Below are positions 11,225-20,593 of a stretch of DNA of 64,000 nt, in pieces. Every line of letters begins with the position of its first letter. Position 1 is the stretch's first letter. The DNA comes from Ascoidea rubescens DSM 1968. Lineage: Eukaryota > Ascomycota > Saccharomycetes > Ascoideales > Ascoideaceae. The notes beneath the pieces were generated by a model. That model searched no databases. It worked only from the letters and a program-made list of their open reading frames with translations, and was not told the DNA's origin. The stretch is from the NCBI RefSeq assembly GCF_001661345.1, contig NW_017962918.1, positions 434,001 to 498,000 of the forward strand. The letters run 5' to 3'. The translations under genes and the position numbers were made by a program.

Positions 11225-11516
11225 CTTTTTGCTTCCAGTCCTCTCCCAAACCTGCCAGAGACCACCAGCCAGGGTCTGAGGCCAGGTCGCTGGCTGCACA
11301 AATGACGTTTCCCAATCACATGGTGTGTCTGACGCACTTCTGCGGGGAACTTGCTGCGTTTTGTTTGCGAGCAGTCGCAAACCGCCCGTGTGGACGGGGC
11401 TCGGTTGCTTCCAGAACGGTGAAAAGACAAGAGAAGGTGCAAATTTATGTCAGACCTTTGACTGATCCATCTGGCTCTTCACCAACTGCTAGCTCATCGT
11501 TGGTTTTGAAGCAACA

Positions 11517-14500
11517 ATGTCGATCAAGAAGTGGATCCCAGGGACCCATCAGCACAAAGTATGTGTGTATTAGTGTCCGAACTGCCTTTCCTTCTCTCTC
11601 CTGTCCTGCCAATTGTATACTAACCACGTCCTCTTCTCTTCACCAGACCCATGAAGATGTTGCTTTTCCATCCAACGATCCTCCAAATGATGAGCCTAAC
11701 GATAGACTAGAGCCATCAAACCTTATCAACGACGAGCCTCACCACGAAAACAACTCTCTCATCACTACTGTCTGTGATCCTGAAGCCACTGCTAGCCACA
11801 ATAACAGCACTCCTCTGGCTGACATTGATAGAGACAAAACATTGGCTTCCTTTTCTGGAAACTTGCCAGAGACTGTTTTTGATGAAAACGACGAGATTGA
11901 CACCTCTGATATTTTGAACAATGATGACACTAACTTTCAAACCACCCTTGATTCTTCCAATGGTGACATCAAATCAAGCAATAATATCACTTCAAACAAC
12001 AATATTGACAACAAATCCAACACTCAACATGATTTAGTCCCGATACATAATAACAACACCCAGGAAAATGAAAACAACAATAAAAACCTCATAACAAACA
12101 ATACTCACAATAATAACGCTAATCACTATCATAAAAATAATAAAATTCATACAACTTTCAATACTAATCCTAAAACTCACCAGAATGGAAAAAAAATTAA
12201 AATCAACATTACTAATCATACTCATAACCCCATCCCTATTAAAACTGAATCTCACTCAAATCATGAAATACCAAGTTCAAATTCAAATTCAAATTCAAAT
12301 TCAAATTCAAATTCTAACCTAGATATCAATAATCATACTAATAACATTAACATCAATAATGAACCCTCAAAATTATTGCCCTTTGGAGATGGATCCAAAA
12401 AAATATTTGGTATGGAAAATTTTGGTAACACATGCTACTGTAATTCCGTTTTACAATGCTTATATTACTCAAAGGAATTTAGAGAAAATATTCTATCTTT
12501 CCCCCAGTCTTATTATCAAGAAAAAACTGACAGAAGAAGGAAAATAACTACCATAGGCTCAAAACCCCATCCCTTTGTACTAGCTGCCCAAAAACAACTG
12601 AATGCAAACGAATCATCTCTGGACAACAACCCAATAATAAATGGAAATTTAAAATCTAACTCAAATAATGCCAGTGCATATGCTGATACATCTGAATATG
12701 TAAATGGAAGCATCCATCCCTCCCATAACAATGCTAATAACAACCCTAAATCCTCTGAAAAACAATTCAAAAGGAGATCTTTCTTTAGATCCAAATCTGA
12801 TAAAGACAAAATTAAAGAAAATGACAAAGAAAAGGATAAAAACGAAGATAAAGATAAAGACAAACAAAATGACCCATCTCCTCAGTCAACTAATAATGAA
12901 CACCAAATTAATGGAAATGTTAACAACAATAACAACACAACCAACAACAATAACACCAACTCAAATAGTAATAACAGTGATGATTTCTATGCAAACTTCA
13001 ACATGTTAAAACAATCATCCCCATTTAACCTCACCATAATTGGAAACACAGGAGATCCCTCATCTACTACTGAACAGAGAAAAAGAAAAGCAATGCTCAC
13101 TGGCCCTATATTGAATATTGATCGCTCCTACAGTTCTTCTTATCAAATGTCTAATTCAATGTTTTCCGCCTTAAAAGATATATTTGAATGCATGGTTGAA
13201 AACGAAAGCAAAAAAGGGGTTGTTAGTCCCTCATTTATAATCGAGGTCCTAAAAAAAGAAAACGAACTATTCAGAAGCTCAATGCATCAAGATGCTCATG
13301 AATTTCTAAATTTCTTATTAAACGAGGTGTTTGAAGTCGTGGATATGTTTGCAAAGAAAAACCGATCTGACTCAAAATTCATCAAAAATATACCATCCAA
13401 TTCCTCTGATAATCCTCAAAACTTATCCATGAATTCCTGGATCCATGAATTGTTTGAGGGTCTACTAACAAGTGAAACAAAATGTTTAACTTGCGAAAAA
13501 GTATCCTCAAGAGACGAAAAATTCATCGATTTATCAATTGATTTAGAAAAAGATACTTCAATAACCTCTTGTTTGAAACAATTCTCCGCAAGCGAAATTC
13601 TAACCGAAGATAACAAATTTTACTGTGACAACTGCTGTTCATTACAAGAAGCTACGAAAAGAATAATATTGAAAAAACTACCCAAAATTCTATCATTGCA
13701 CTTAAAAAGATTTAAATATAATGAGCAGCTACAAAGAAATGTTAAATTGTTTCATAGAGTCAGTTTTCCTCTACATTTAAGATTATTCAATACTTCAAAG
13801 GATACTTACAACCAAGATCGTTTATATGAATTATACGGAGTGGTGGTTCATATTGGAGGTGGTCCATACCACGGCCATTATATTTCATTAATCAAAACAG
13901 AGCATTTTGGTTGGCTTTTATTTGACGATGAAACTGTTGAACAAATAGATGAAAACTTTGTTCTAAGATTTTTTGGAGATGGGCCTGGTTTGGCTGCTGC
14001 TTATGTTTTGTTTTATCATGAAATCTCCGAAGAAGATTATTATAAACAGACTTTATATAAAGCATTTGATTTGGACGATGATTCCGATCATGACAATAAC
14101 AACAAGAATAACAATGTTAATATTAATCATGACAATAATACCCAAAAGTCTTTTACCACTGAAAAAACAGAACCAAAACAACTTATAAAATCAAAATCGA
14201 TATCTTCTGATAAAAGGGAAATCAAAAAGCTTTTTGGTAAAGACGAACCACTTTTCAGTGGAGTATTATCTAATCATAGTAAGAAATCTAAAAGTGTCTC
14301 GCCTCAAGCATCACATCCTTCAATCGATACAAAAGTTGATGATAATGATAATAAAGAACAAGGTAGTTTACCAAATCTTAGTAAGAGAATGAGTTTATCA
14401 CGTCGCTTTCTGTCTTCTAAAAATGAAAAGGTTCCAAAAAGTTCTAAACAATCTATCACTACACATAATTCATTTTCAACTATTAATATTTTAAAAAGAT

Positions 14501-16125
14501 CAAGATCTTCAAATCACAACAAAACTCTTTTAAAGAATAATTCCAATGGTAAAGTTGATTCTGAACTAAATAATAAAATAACAAATCAAACTCAAAATCA
14601 AAATCAAAGCAAAAATAAAGAGATTCCAGCAAATGATGATACTCATAAAAACTTGATAAGTAGTCAACTTATAGATAACAAAGCTATTAATAAAGACAAT
14701 ACTAGCAAGGATGATATTATCAAAGAAAATACAAATAAAGATGATACTAATAAAGATGATACTATCAAAGATGATACTAATAAAGATGATACTAATAAAG
14801 ATAATTCAAATAAAGATAATTTAAATAAAGTTAATATTAGTAATAATGATATTATCAAAGGTAATTCAAACAAAGATGATATTACCAAAGATAGTTCAAA
14901 TAACGTCGATAATAATAGAGATGATATTATCAAAGACAGGTCAAATAAAGATGTTGTTGTTGATAAAGATTTTATGAATAAAGAAGTCAGTGACAAAGAT
15001 GGGATTAATAAGAATAATATAGCTAAAGATGTTATAAAAAATGATATTAACAAACCTGATACTAATAAAGAAACTAAAAGCAAAGTCATCAATAAAGATG
15101 ATATACATACTGATGATATAAATAAGAATGATATTAATAAAGAAGTTACTAATAAAGAAGATATAGGTAAAGACGATATTAAACAAGTCAATAATAAAGA
15201 AATCAATAAAGAAATTAATGATACAGAACTAATTAATAAGGAAGTTTTTGATAAAGATTCTGATAAAGAAGTTGACAAGGTGATTGATAAAGTGACTGTT
15301 CAAGAAGTTGTTGGTAAGCCAAATATACAGAAAGAAATTATCGAGGAGAATTCCAACGGTGTAGAAGTCATCAATAAAGAAATTGGAAATGATAAAATTG
15401 TAAAAGATAAAGTTGCTGACGCAATAAGTGGTGATGATGTTAAAAACAAAAGTCATAAAGAGTATAATGAAAACAAAACAAAAGAATTTATTGCAGAACA
15501 TGAAACCAAACCAGAGACACAAAAGACTATTGATAAAGACTCTGGATTGAAATACGTAAAACCCATAAAGAGACAATTTTCTTTTGGAAGACCAAGGTCG
15601 CTTGCAAAACCAATTCATCCAAATGGCTCAAAATTAAAGTTGTGGAGTAAAAACAAGACTGTAACTGAAATCGTTCAAGATGAAAAATCTACTGAAACAG
15701 TGAAGGCTGATAATAAGAATCTGCCTAAAAAATCTAATAAATATAAAGAAAATTCGACACAAAATGACTCTTCTGATAAGGACGCTAATCATCATCGTCA
15801 TCATTTTTCAATGTCACATCATCATACAAAAACCAATAGCAATAACTTTGATTATGATTCTACCAATAACGACTCTACAGCAATACATTCAACTACAGAG
15901 AGTAGTATATTTCTTAATAGCACTGATATAAGTACCAAGAATAGTAGAGAAAACTACCATTTCTTAACAGAAGCACCAAGATTGAAGAAAAAGGGAAAGA
16001 AAGAGAAAAAAGATAAAAAAGATAAAAAGGAAAAAAAGGAAAAAAAGGAAAAGAAAGATCCCTCGAAACCAAATAAACTTGAAAGAAAAAAAAGCAGATT
16101 TGGACTCTTTAAAAATTTGATTTGA
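11517..16125 (+). CDS. UBP9: ubiquitin-specific protease, UBP9/UBP13 (USP12/46) type, spliced, with long tail
   Basis: A cysteine protease that removes ubiquitin. Exons are 11517-11558 and 11647-16125, giving about 1506 residues, twice the size of S. cerevisiae Ubp9. Exon 1 encodes MSIKKWIPGTHQHK, like the Ubp9 start MIKRWL. The domain begins at MENFGNTCYCNS with catalytic Cys277. It is interrupted by a low-complexity insert of about 190 residues and resumes with TGPILNIDRS and MHQDAHEFLNFLLNE. A zinc-ribbon pair (CLTCEK, CDNC) and the His758 box YHGHYISL follow. After about residue 800 comes a tail of some 700 residues full of NKDD/NKDN repeats (nt 14694-15240), ending in Lys-rich KKEKKEKK. 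Yeast Ubp9/13 work in mitochondrial translation control with Duf1. The role of the tail is unknown. Confidence 0.93.
11559..11646 (+). other. intron in the UBP9-like gene
   Basis: 88 bases. The donor is GTATGT at 11559, the branch TACTAAC at 11618-11624, and the acceptor CAG ends at 11646, 22 bases after the branch. Without splicing, exon 1 stops after four more codons. Splicing joins AAA to ACC in frame with the main open frame. Confidence 0.9.
12280..12316. repeat. (TTCAAA)n coding hexanucleotide repeat
   Basis: About six units encoding Ser-Asn pairs in the UBP9-like N-terminal linker. A similar tract encodes SNSNSN in PAT1 at about 32993-33016. Confidence 0.9.
14694..15240. repeat. degenerate 15-bp NKDD/NKDN coding repeats
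   Basis: Roughly 35 loosely repeated pentapeptides of type (Thr/Ser/Ile)-(Asn/Ile)-Lys-Asp-(Asp/Asn) in the tail of the UBP9-like protein (residues ~1030-1212). This is a highly charged, probably disordered or single-helix region. Confidence 0.85.
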
Positions 16126-16595
16126 TTTTATTTTATTTTATTTTATTTTATTTTATTTTATTTTAGTTCATGATTTCTTATTATACAGATTATTTCAAAT
16201 ATTTTTGTTATTTTCATTATGTTTTTTTTAGTTCTTAGACAAAACTGTTAATGTTTTAATGATTTTCAACGGTCAATGTACCTGTTTTTTTTATTTTTAA
16301 TTCTTTAATACTTAGAATGAACTTTGTATTATTTCTAGAAAATCGTAGATAGTTTTGTTACTTTGAAGCAGAAAAAACAGCAAAAACAGCAAAAAAAAAG
16401 CCTCGGTAAGCACGTGCTTTTTTCTTGTCTGAAAATTCCATCATATTTTATCTCATTTTTTAAACATGAAATAATCACTCTCAGAACTTTAATGGTTATA
16501 TTTTTTTTTTTTTGTTAAAACCAGATAATTCATCGACGATTTGCTAGAAATTCGATAGAATCTGATTGTTAAGTTATTGAGATTTTTTTGGTAGA
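16126..16595. other. UBP9-like / PRS intergenic region
   Basis: 470 bases. A (TTTTA)n tract at 16126-16166 follows the stop codon at once. The CACGTG palindrome at 16411 lies 180 bases upstream of the PRS start. The rest is AT-rich. Confidence 0.6.
16408..16419. promoter_or_regulatory. 12-bp palindrome AAGCACGTGCTT
   Basis: An E-box extended to a perfect 12-bp palindrome, upstream of the PRPP synthetase gene. Cbf1, Pho4 or Tye7 type factors bind CACGTG in yeasts, and purine synthesis genes are known bHLH targets. Confidence 0.55.
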
Positions 16596-17656
16596 ATGGC
16601 AGTAAACTCCATTAAAATTTTAGCTGGAAACTCTCATCCAAAATTAGCCAAAAAGATAGCAGAAAGGTAAGTTTTACTGAGTGATTTAACCAGATTTGTG
16701 TTTCGAATTAATCGGAAGTAAATTGATGACTAACATGGTTTTGATGTTACTGTTATTGAAGATTGGGTATTGAAGTCAGTAGGATTGGTGTTAATCAATA
16801 TTCGAACCAAGAAACAGCGGTTACCATTGGAGAATCGCTCAGAGATGAGGATGTTTATATTGTGCAAACAGGATGTGGAGAGAACGAAATTAATGATTAT
16901 TTAATGGAGCTTTTGATTATGATCAGGGCTTGTAAAACAGCATCAGCAAGAAGAATAACGGCAGTTATGCCTAATTTTCCCTATGCTAGACAAGATAGAA
17001 AGGATAAGAGCAGAGCATGTATTTCAGCCAAGTTGGTTGCAAATTTATTACAAAAAGCTGGGGCTGACCATGTTATAACAATCGATTTGCATGCATCGCA
17101 GATCCAAGGATTTTTTCGAATTCCTGTTGATAATTTGTATGCAGAACCCAGTGTTTTAAAATATATTAAAGAAAATTTACCATGGAAGGAAAGTATTATA
17201 ATATCGCCAGATGCTGGGGGAGCCAAAAGAGCTGCAGCATTAGCAGATAGTTTGGATTTGAATTTTGCGTTGATTCATAAGGAAAGGCAAAAGGCTAACG
17301 AGGTTTCGAGAATGGTTTTAGTTGGGGACGTTACTGATAAAGTGTGTATTATAGTGGACGATATGGCAGACACTTGTGGTACGCTAGCGAAAGCAGCAGA
17401 TACGTTGTTAGAAAATGGATCGAAATCTGTTGTTGCAATAGTCACACATGGTATTTTATCAGGAAATGCAATCGACAATATCAACAATAGCAAGTTGGAA
17501 AGAGTTGTCTGTGCAGACACAGTTCCATTTGAGGATAAGAAGATTTTTTGTCCCAAGTTAGATACAATTGAGATTGCACCAACATTAGCAGAAGCTATTC
17601 GTCGGTTACATAATGGGGAAAGTGTTTCATATCTTTTTACTAACGTTCCAATTTAA
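16596..17656 (+). CDS. PRS4: ribose-phosphate pyrophosphokinase, PRS2/PRS4 type, spliced
   Basis: It makes PRPP from ribose 5-phosphate and ATP for purine, pyrimidine, histidine, tryptophan and NAD synthesis. Exons are 16596-16666 and 16762-17656, giving 321 residues. The N-terminus [20 protein letters not shown] is recovered only with the intron and matches S. cerevisiae Prs2/Prs4. Visible motifs are [29 protein letters not shown], the metal-site [11 protein letters not shown], and the PRPP-binding [26 protein letters not shown] ends the chain. It lacks the long insert of Prs1/Prs5, so PRS2/PRS4 is the best call; which of the two cannot be told. It converges with UBC6, 152 bases away. Confidence 0.94.
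16667..16761 (+). other. intron in the PRS gene
   Basis: 95 bases. The donor is GTAAGT at 16667, the branch-like GACTAAC at 16728-16734, and the acceptor AAG ends at 16761. It splits an Arg codon (AG/A). The joined peptide [13 protein letters not shown] matches the family without a gap. Confidence 0.92.
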
Positions 17657-17808
17657 GTATATATAGATATAGAGGATTTATATAGATATATGCGAAGGTA
17701 TTTTTAGTTTAATTATTTTAATATTTATTTGATTTAATTATTCAATTCAATTATAGAATTCAAAATCTTATTTGAATTCTTTTTTGAAAATTAAAATTAA
17801 GATGAAAA

Positions 17809-18594
17809 TTAAATAAAAATACGAGAGCCAAGACCAAAAATAAGAGCAAAAAAAATAGCTATATATATCAATTTAGAATTAGCTTTATTGATTTGTTCAT
17901 TGGCTTGGTTTTTTAAGGCCATTGCTCTTATTCTATCTTCAGGGTCCATTATAGAGTCGGAGACCGTATTTATTGAGTTACTATTGGAATTAAATGGGTT
18001 TTTATTTTTGTTATTTTTGTTTTTGTTCTTGAGGTCGTTTTTGATTTTATTTTCTATTATTTTTTGCTGTTTCAAGAATTGTAAATTTTCGTAATTTTGA
18101 ATGTCAATTTTGTTTTGTGATTCTAATTCTGGAAACTCAGCTAGAAATTTAGAATTTTTGGTTATATTCCACTTTTTTGAATTTTTGGCAAATTCTCTTT
18201 TAATTTCGTCAGTTGTTTGGATTGAACCAACTGTTGATTCATCACCAGTCATAAAGCTCAATAGCCCATTTAGAATAGTTTGAACACTCCAAGCAGGATT
18301 CCAAGTATCAGGATGGAAATCAGACATTGATAAACATAGCCTTGTATTAGTTTTAAACCTACCATTGGGGGTAATCATTCTAATAGATAAGGGTTTAAAG
18401 GGATAATCGTAATGGAAATTAAGAGTGCCATGGTACTGACCACCCTCGTAGGGAGTATTTGGAGGACCAGTTATTAAGTAGTGCCACTCCAAGATGTTTC
18501 TTTCATTTGGGTGAGCAATGATATATGGAGGAGGGTCATCAACGATTAGTTTATATTCTTTGGTTAGTCTTTTTTGAGCTTGACGAGTTGCCAT
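17809..18594 (-). CDS. UBC6: ER-associated ubiquitin-conjugating enzyme E2
   Basis: The tail-anchored E2 of ER-associated degradation, working with Doa10. Its 261 residues are close to the 250 of S. cerevisiae Ubc6. The E2 core fills residues 1-160, with the divergent Ubc6-type active site TRLCLSMSDFHPDTWNP (Cys87) and WSVQTILNGLLSFM. A Lys/Asn-rich linker follows. A C-terminal membrane anchor (about residues 239-258, IYIAIFFALIFGLG) ends in SRIFI. The domain order and tail anchor identify it as Ubc6 rather than another E2. Confidence 0.96.
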   Translation of the reverse strand: MATRQAQKRLTKEYKLIVDDPPPYIIAHPNERNILEWHYLITGPPNTPYEGGQYHGTLNFHYDYPFKPLSIRMITPNGRFKTNTRLCLSMSDFHPDTWNPAWSVQTILNGLLSFMTGDESTVGSIQTTDEIKREFAKNSKKWNITKNSKFLAEFPELESQNKIDIQNYENLQFLKQQKIIENKIKNDLKNKNKNNKNKNPFNSNSNSINTVSDSIMDPEDRIRAMALKNQANEQINKANSKLIYIAIFFALIFGLGSRIFI

Positions 18595-19246
18595 TTTGGT
18601 TCAGGTATAAAGGGATATCAGACTAAGCTATTTGAGGGATGGGTTTTGTTCTTTGTAAGTATGAGTCAGGAGTAAAGAGATCTGATTTGATTGATTTGAC
18701 AGAAATTAAAGAGGACAAAAAAACAAAGACAATAAATAGGTAAGCTGGTAAATGGGCAAATAGATGAGTGGGAATACCAAATGATAGAAGAAAGATATAC
18801 AAAAACGAAAAAGAACAGGAAGTGAAGATAAAAAAAAATTAGAGGATAATTGAAAAAACAAAATACCAGAGCATAAAAAAAATAAAGATCTGAGTTTGTG
18901 ATTAAAGCGTAGAGAGATTTTGGTGGAAGTACAAGAAGGACAGAAAACGTGACCAGGTGAAAACACGCTGGAAAAGGCAATTGAGGCGCATTTGTGCCAC
19001 GTAGAGAACCCAAAAATGGCATTTTTTGGGGCACTCATTGGGCAATTTCCAGATTGAATATGGGTGCCCACTCACCAGCCACTAGTTGCCTCATTGAGAT
19101 CTGGGGATTGAGAATATTGAGTAAAAGAGCTATAAAGAAAGCAGGATTAAGCTGAAATGAAATGTGTTTGGAATAATAGCAAGGTATGGGTGATATGTGT
19201 ATCATAAGCAACGAAGGTATAGAAAGCATGGACAGCTGTTTGGTTT
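18595..19246. other. UBC6 upstream region
   Basis: 652 bases between two minus-strand genes. It is AT-rich near UBC6 and GC-richer around 18950-19080, where an inverted GGGCAC/GTGCCC pair (about 19030 and 19062) flanks an ATTGG (CCAAT) box. The overlapping minus frames here have no protein resemblance. Confidence 0.5.
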
Positions 19247-20243
19247 TCAAGATGACTTTTCGGCTTTCTTTCTCATTTTCTTTTCTCTTGTTTGTTTAGC
19301 AGTAAGTCCTGCTTCGGTTTCTAAAATATAGTCCCAGAATCTGAAGGAGGAAGCATAGTTGCCAATGAAGAAATGATGGTGCTCATCGTGATGATCAGCA
19401 CCAGCCCAGAAAGGTAGGAAGTGGTGGAGAGACCAGGGAAACTCGTAGCCAGAATGAGCATCAACAGCCTGGAACAAACGTAAAGTGATCCAGATTGATA
19501 TTGTGAAAAGATGCAAGTTTTGGGTGGCATAACACCAGACAATAGGGATACCCACAGTTCCAAAACCTAGCAAAGCAACCTCGATGGGATGGGCATATTC
19601 AGCAGCAAGGCCAAAGGGAGCAGCGTATCTATGATGTTGTTTGTGAATGTATTTGTAGAAGATCCCGTAATGCAAACCACGGTGAAACAAGTAATGCCAT
19701 AGATCTTCTAAAACAAAAAAAATGGAGATTTGAATAAAAACGTCCTTTAGAGATGGAAAGGGAACATCAAATTTAATACCTAATTTGACACCAATGGGGT
19801 GAAATAGCCAGATGGGAAACACCTCAACAAGAAAATGGGAGATTAGCACAGACTTTGCACATTCCCACTGTTCTTTGTTCGAAGGTAGCTTATTGGCCTG
19901 GATCTTGTACTTATTGAAATAGCTGATTCGGTCGATAACAAACCATGGGAGACATCTGAAGAAATACATAAATTCGTGGGTCAAGAAGAATAGCAAACCT
20001 GTCGCAAAGATGTCATTGGAAATGTAACAATAGTATGAGGCCCAGAGTTTTTCGAGGACATTCAAGTGCAAGCCTGTGCTGGACAAGTTGGAAATGTTGT
20101 TGTATGTTGCCTTAAAAGTGGAGTCAGCAACAAGATTTGACAACGTAGAGTTGGAAAAGACTCTTCACAAATATCAGGGTGTTAGTAAGTAGCATAAATG
20201 GGCTGATTACACGAATGTTGAAGAACAAAACATACTGAGACAT
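19247..20243 (-). CDS. ERG25: C-4 methylsterol oxidase, spliced
   Basis: The first enzyme of C4-demethylation in ergosterol synthesis; a di-iron ER membrane oxidase acting with Erg26, Erg27 and Erg28. Exon 1 is only 8 bases (20243-20236, ATGTCTCA) and exon 2 runs from 20162 to 19247, giving 307 residues against 309 in S. cerevisiae. The spliced N-terminus [14 protein letters not shown] parallels yeast MSAVFNNATLSGLV. The fatty-acid-hydroxylase histidine boxes are present: HYLFH, HKQHHRY and DHHDEHHHF. Several hydrophobic segments and a Lys-rich C-terminus ([11 protein letters not shown]) fit ER retention. Without the intron the frame lacks any ATG start. Essential in yeast. Confidence 0.96.
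20163..20235 (-). other. intron in ERG25
   Basis: 73 bases on the minus strand. The donor is GTATGT at 20235-20230, the perfect TACTAAC branch at 20187-20181, and the acceptor AAG ends at 20163. It leaves an 8-base first exon. Phase and conserved N-terminus both fit. Confidence 0.9.
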
Positions 20244-20593
20244 CTTGAAGACAGAGAAAGAATCTTAGGCCACTTGATGGAATACAGGCTTCGATACAAT
20301 TGAGGTCCGGTTTATGAATACACAGCACTGATGAGAAACTGCAATTTTCGATGAAGAGAAAAGTCGAGCTTCGAAACTGAGGTTTTGTGGAACGAACGGA
20401 ACGAGACATGAAAACGGGGCTTCTAACCTTACTCAGTTAGATTGCAGATATAATATCTGAAAGATGGTGGAGATAGCGATGGGAGATGGGTTGGAGCATC
20501 TCGTCGTTCTAAAGTATGTTATAGTAGTATATAGAGGTATAGTATATTGGTCCTTGTTGTATCTTTGCATATATCTAGGAGCATTGGCAGAAT
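20244..20593. other. ERG25 promoter / regulator 3' end
   Basis: 350 bases. I see no obvious sterol-response motif (TCGTATA). Nothing else is recognisable. Confidence 0.45.

Larger units (their letters stand above)
10937..11516. promoter_or_regulatory. divergent promoter: aldo-keto reductase / UBP9-like
   Basis: 580 bases, GC-rich around 11040-11430. It holds four CCAAT boxes (10976, 11092, 11177, 11312), as used by the HAP complex. It also has two separate 10-bp-periodic arrays: CATCCGC at 11056, 11066, 11076 and 11086, and TCTCnTGTTG-like units at 11181-11224. The dense layout points to real regulatory sites. An open frame that starts at 11185 and joins the downstream gene is an artefact, since the gene starts at 11517 and is spliced. 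Confidence 0.6.

Noticed and set aside
11185-11516. Long N-terminal extension of the UBP9-like frame
   Set aside because: It is promoter DNA with CCAAT boxes and phased repeats that happens to be open; the spliced start at 11517 matches the family N-terminus.
14664-15618. Long minus-strand Ser/Leu/Ile and Phe/Ile frames
   Set aside because: Antisense shadows of the NKDD repeat of the UBP9-like tail.
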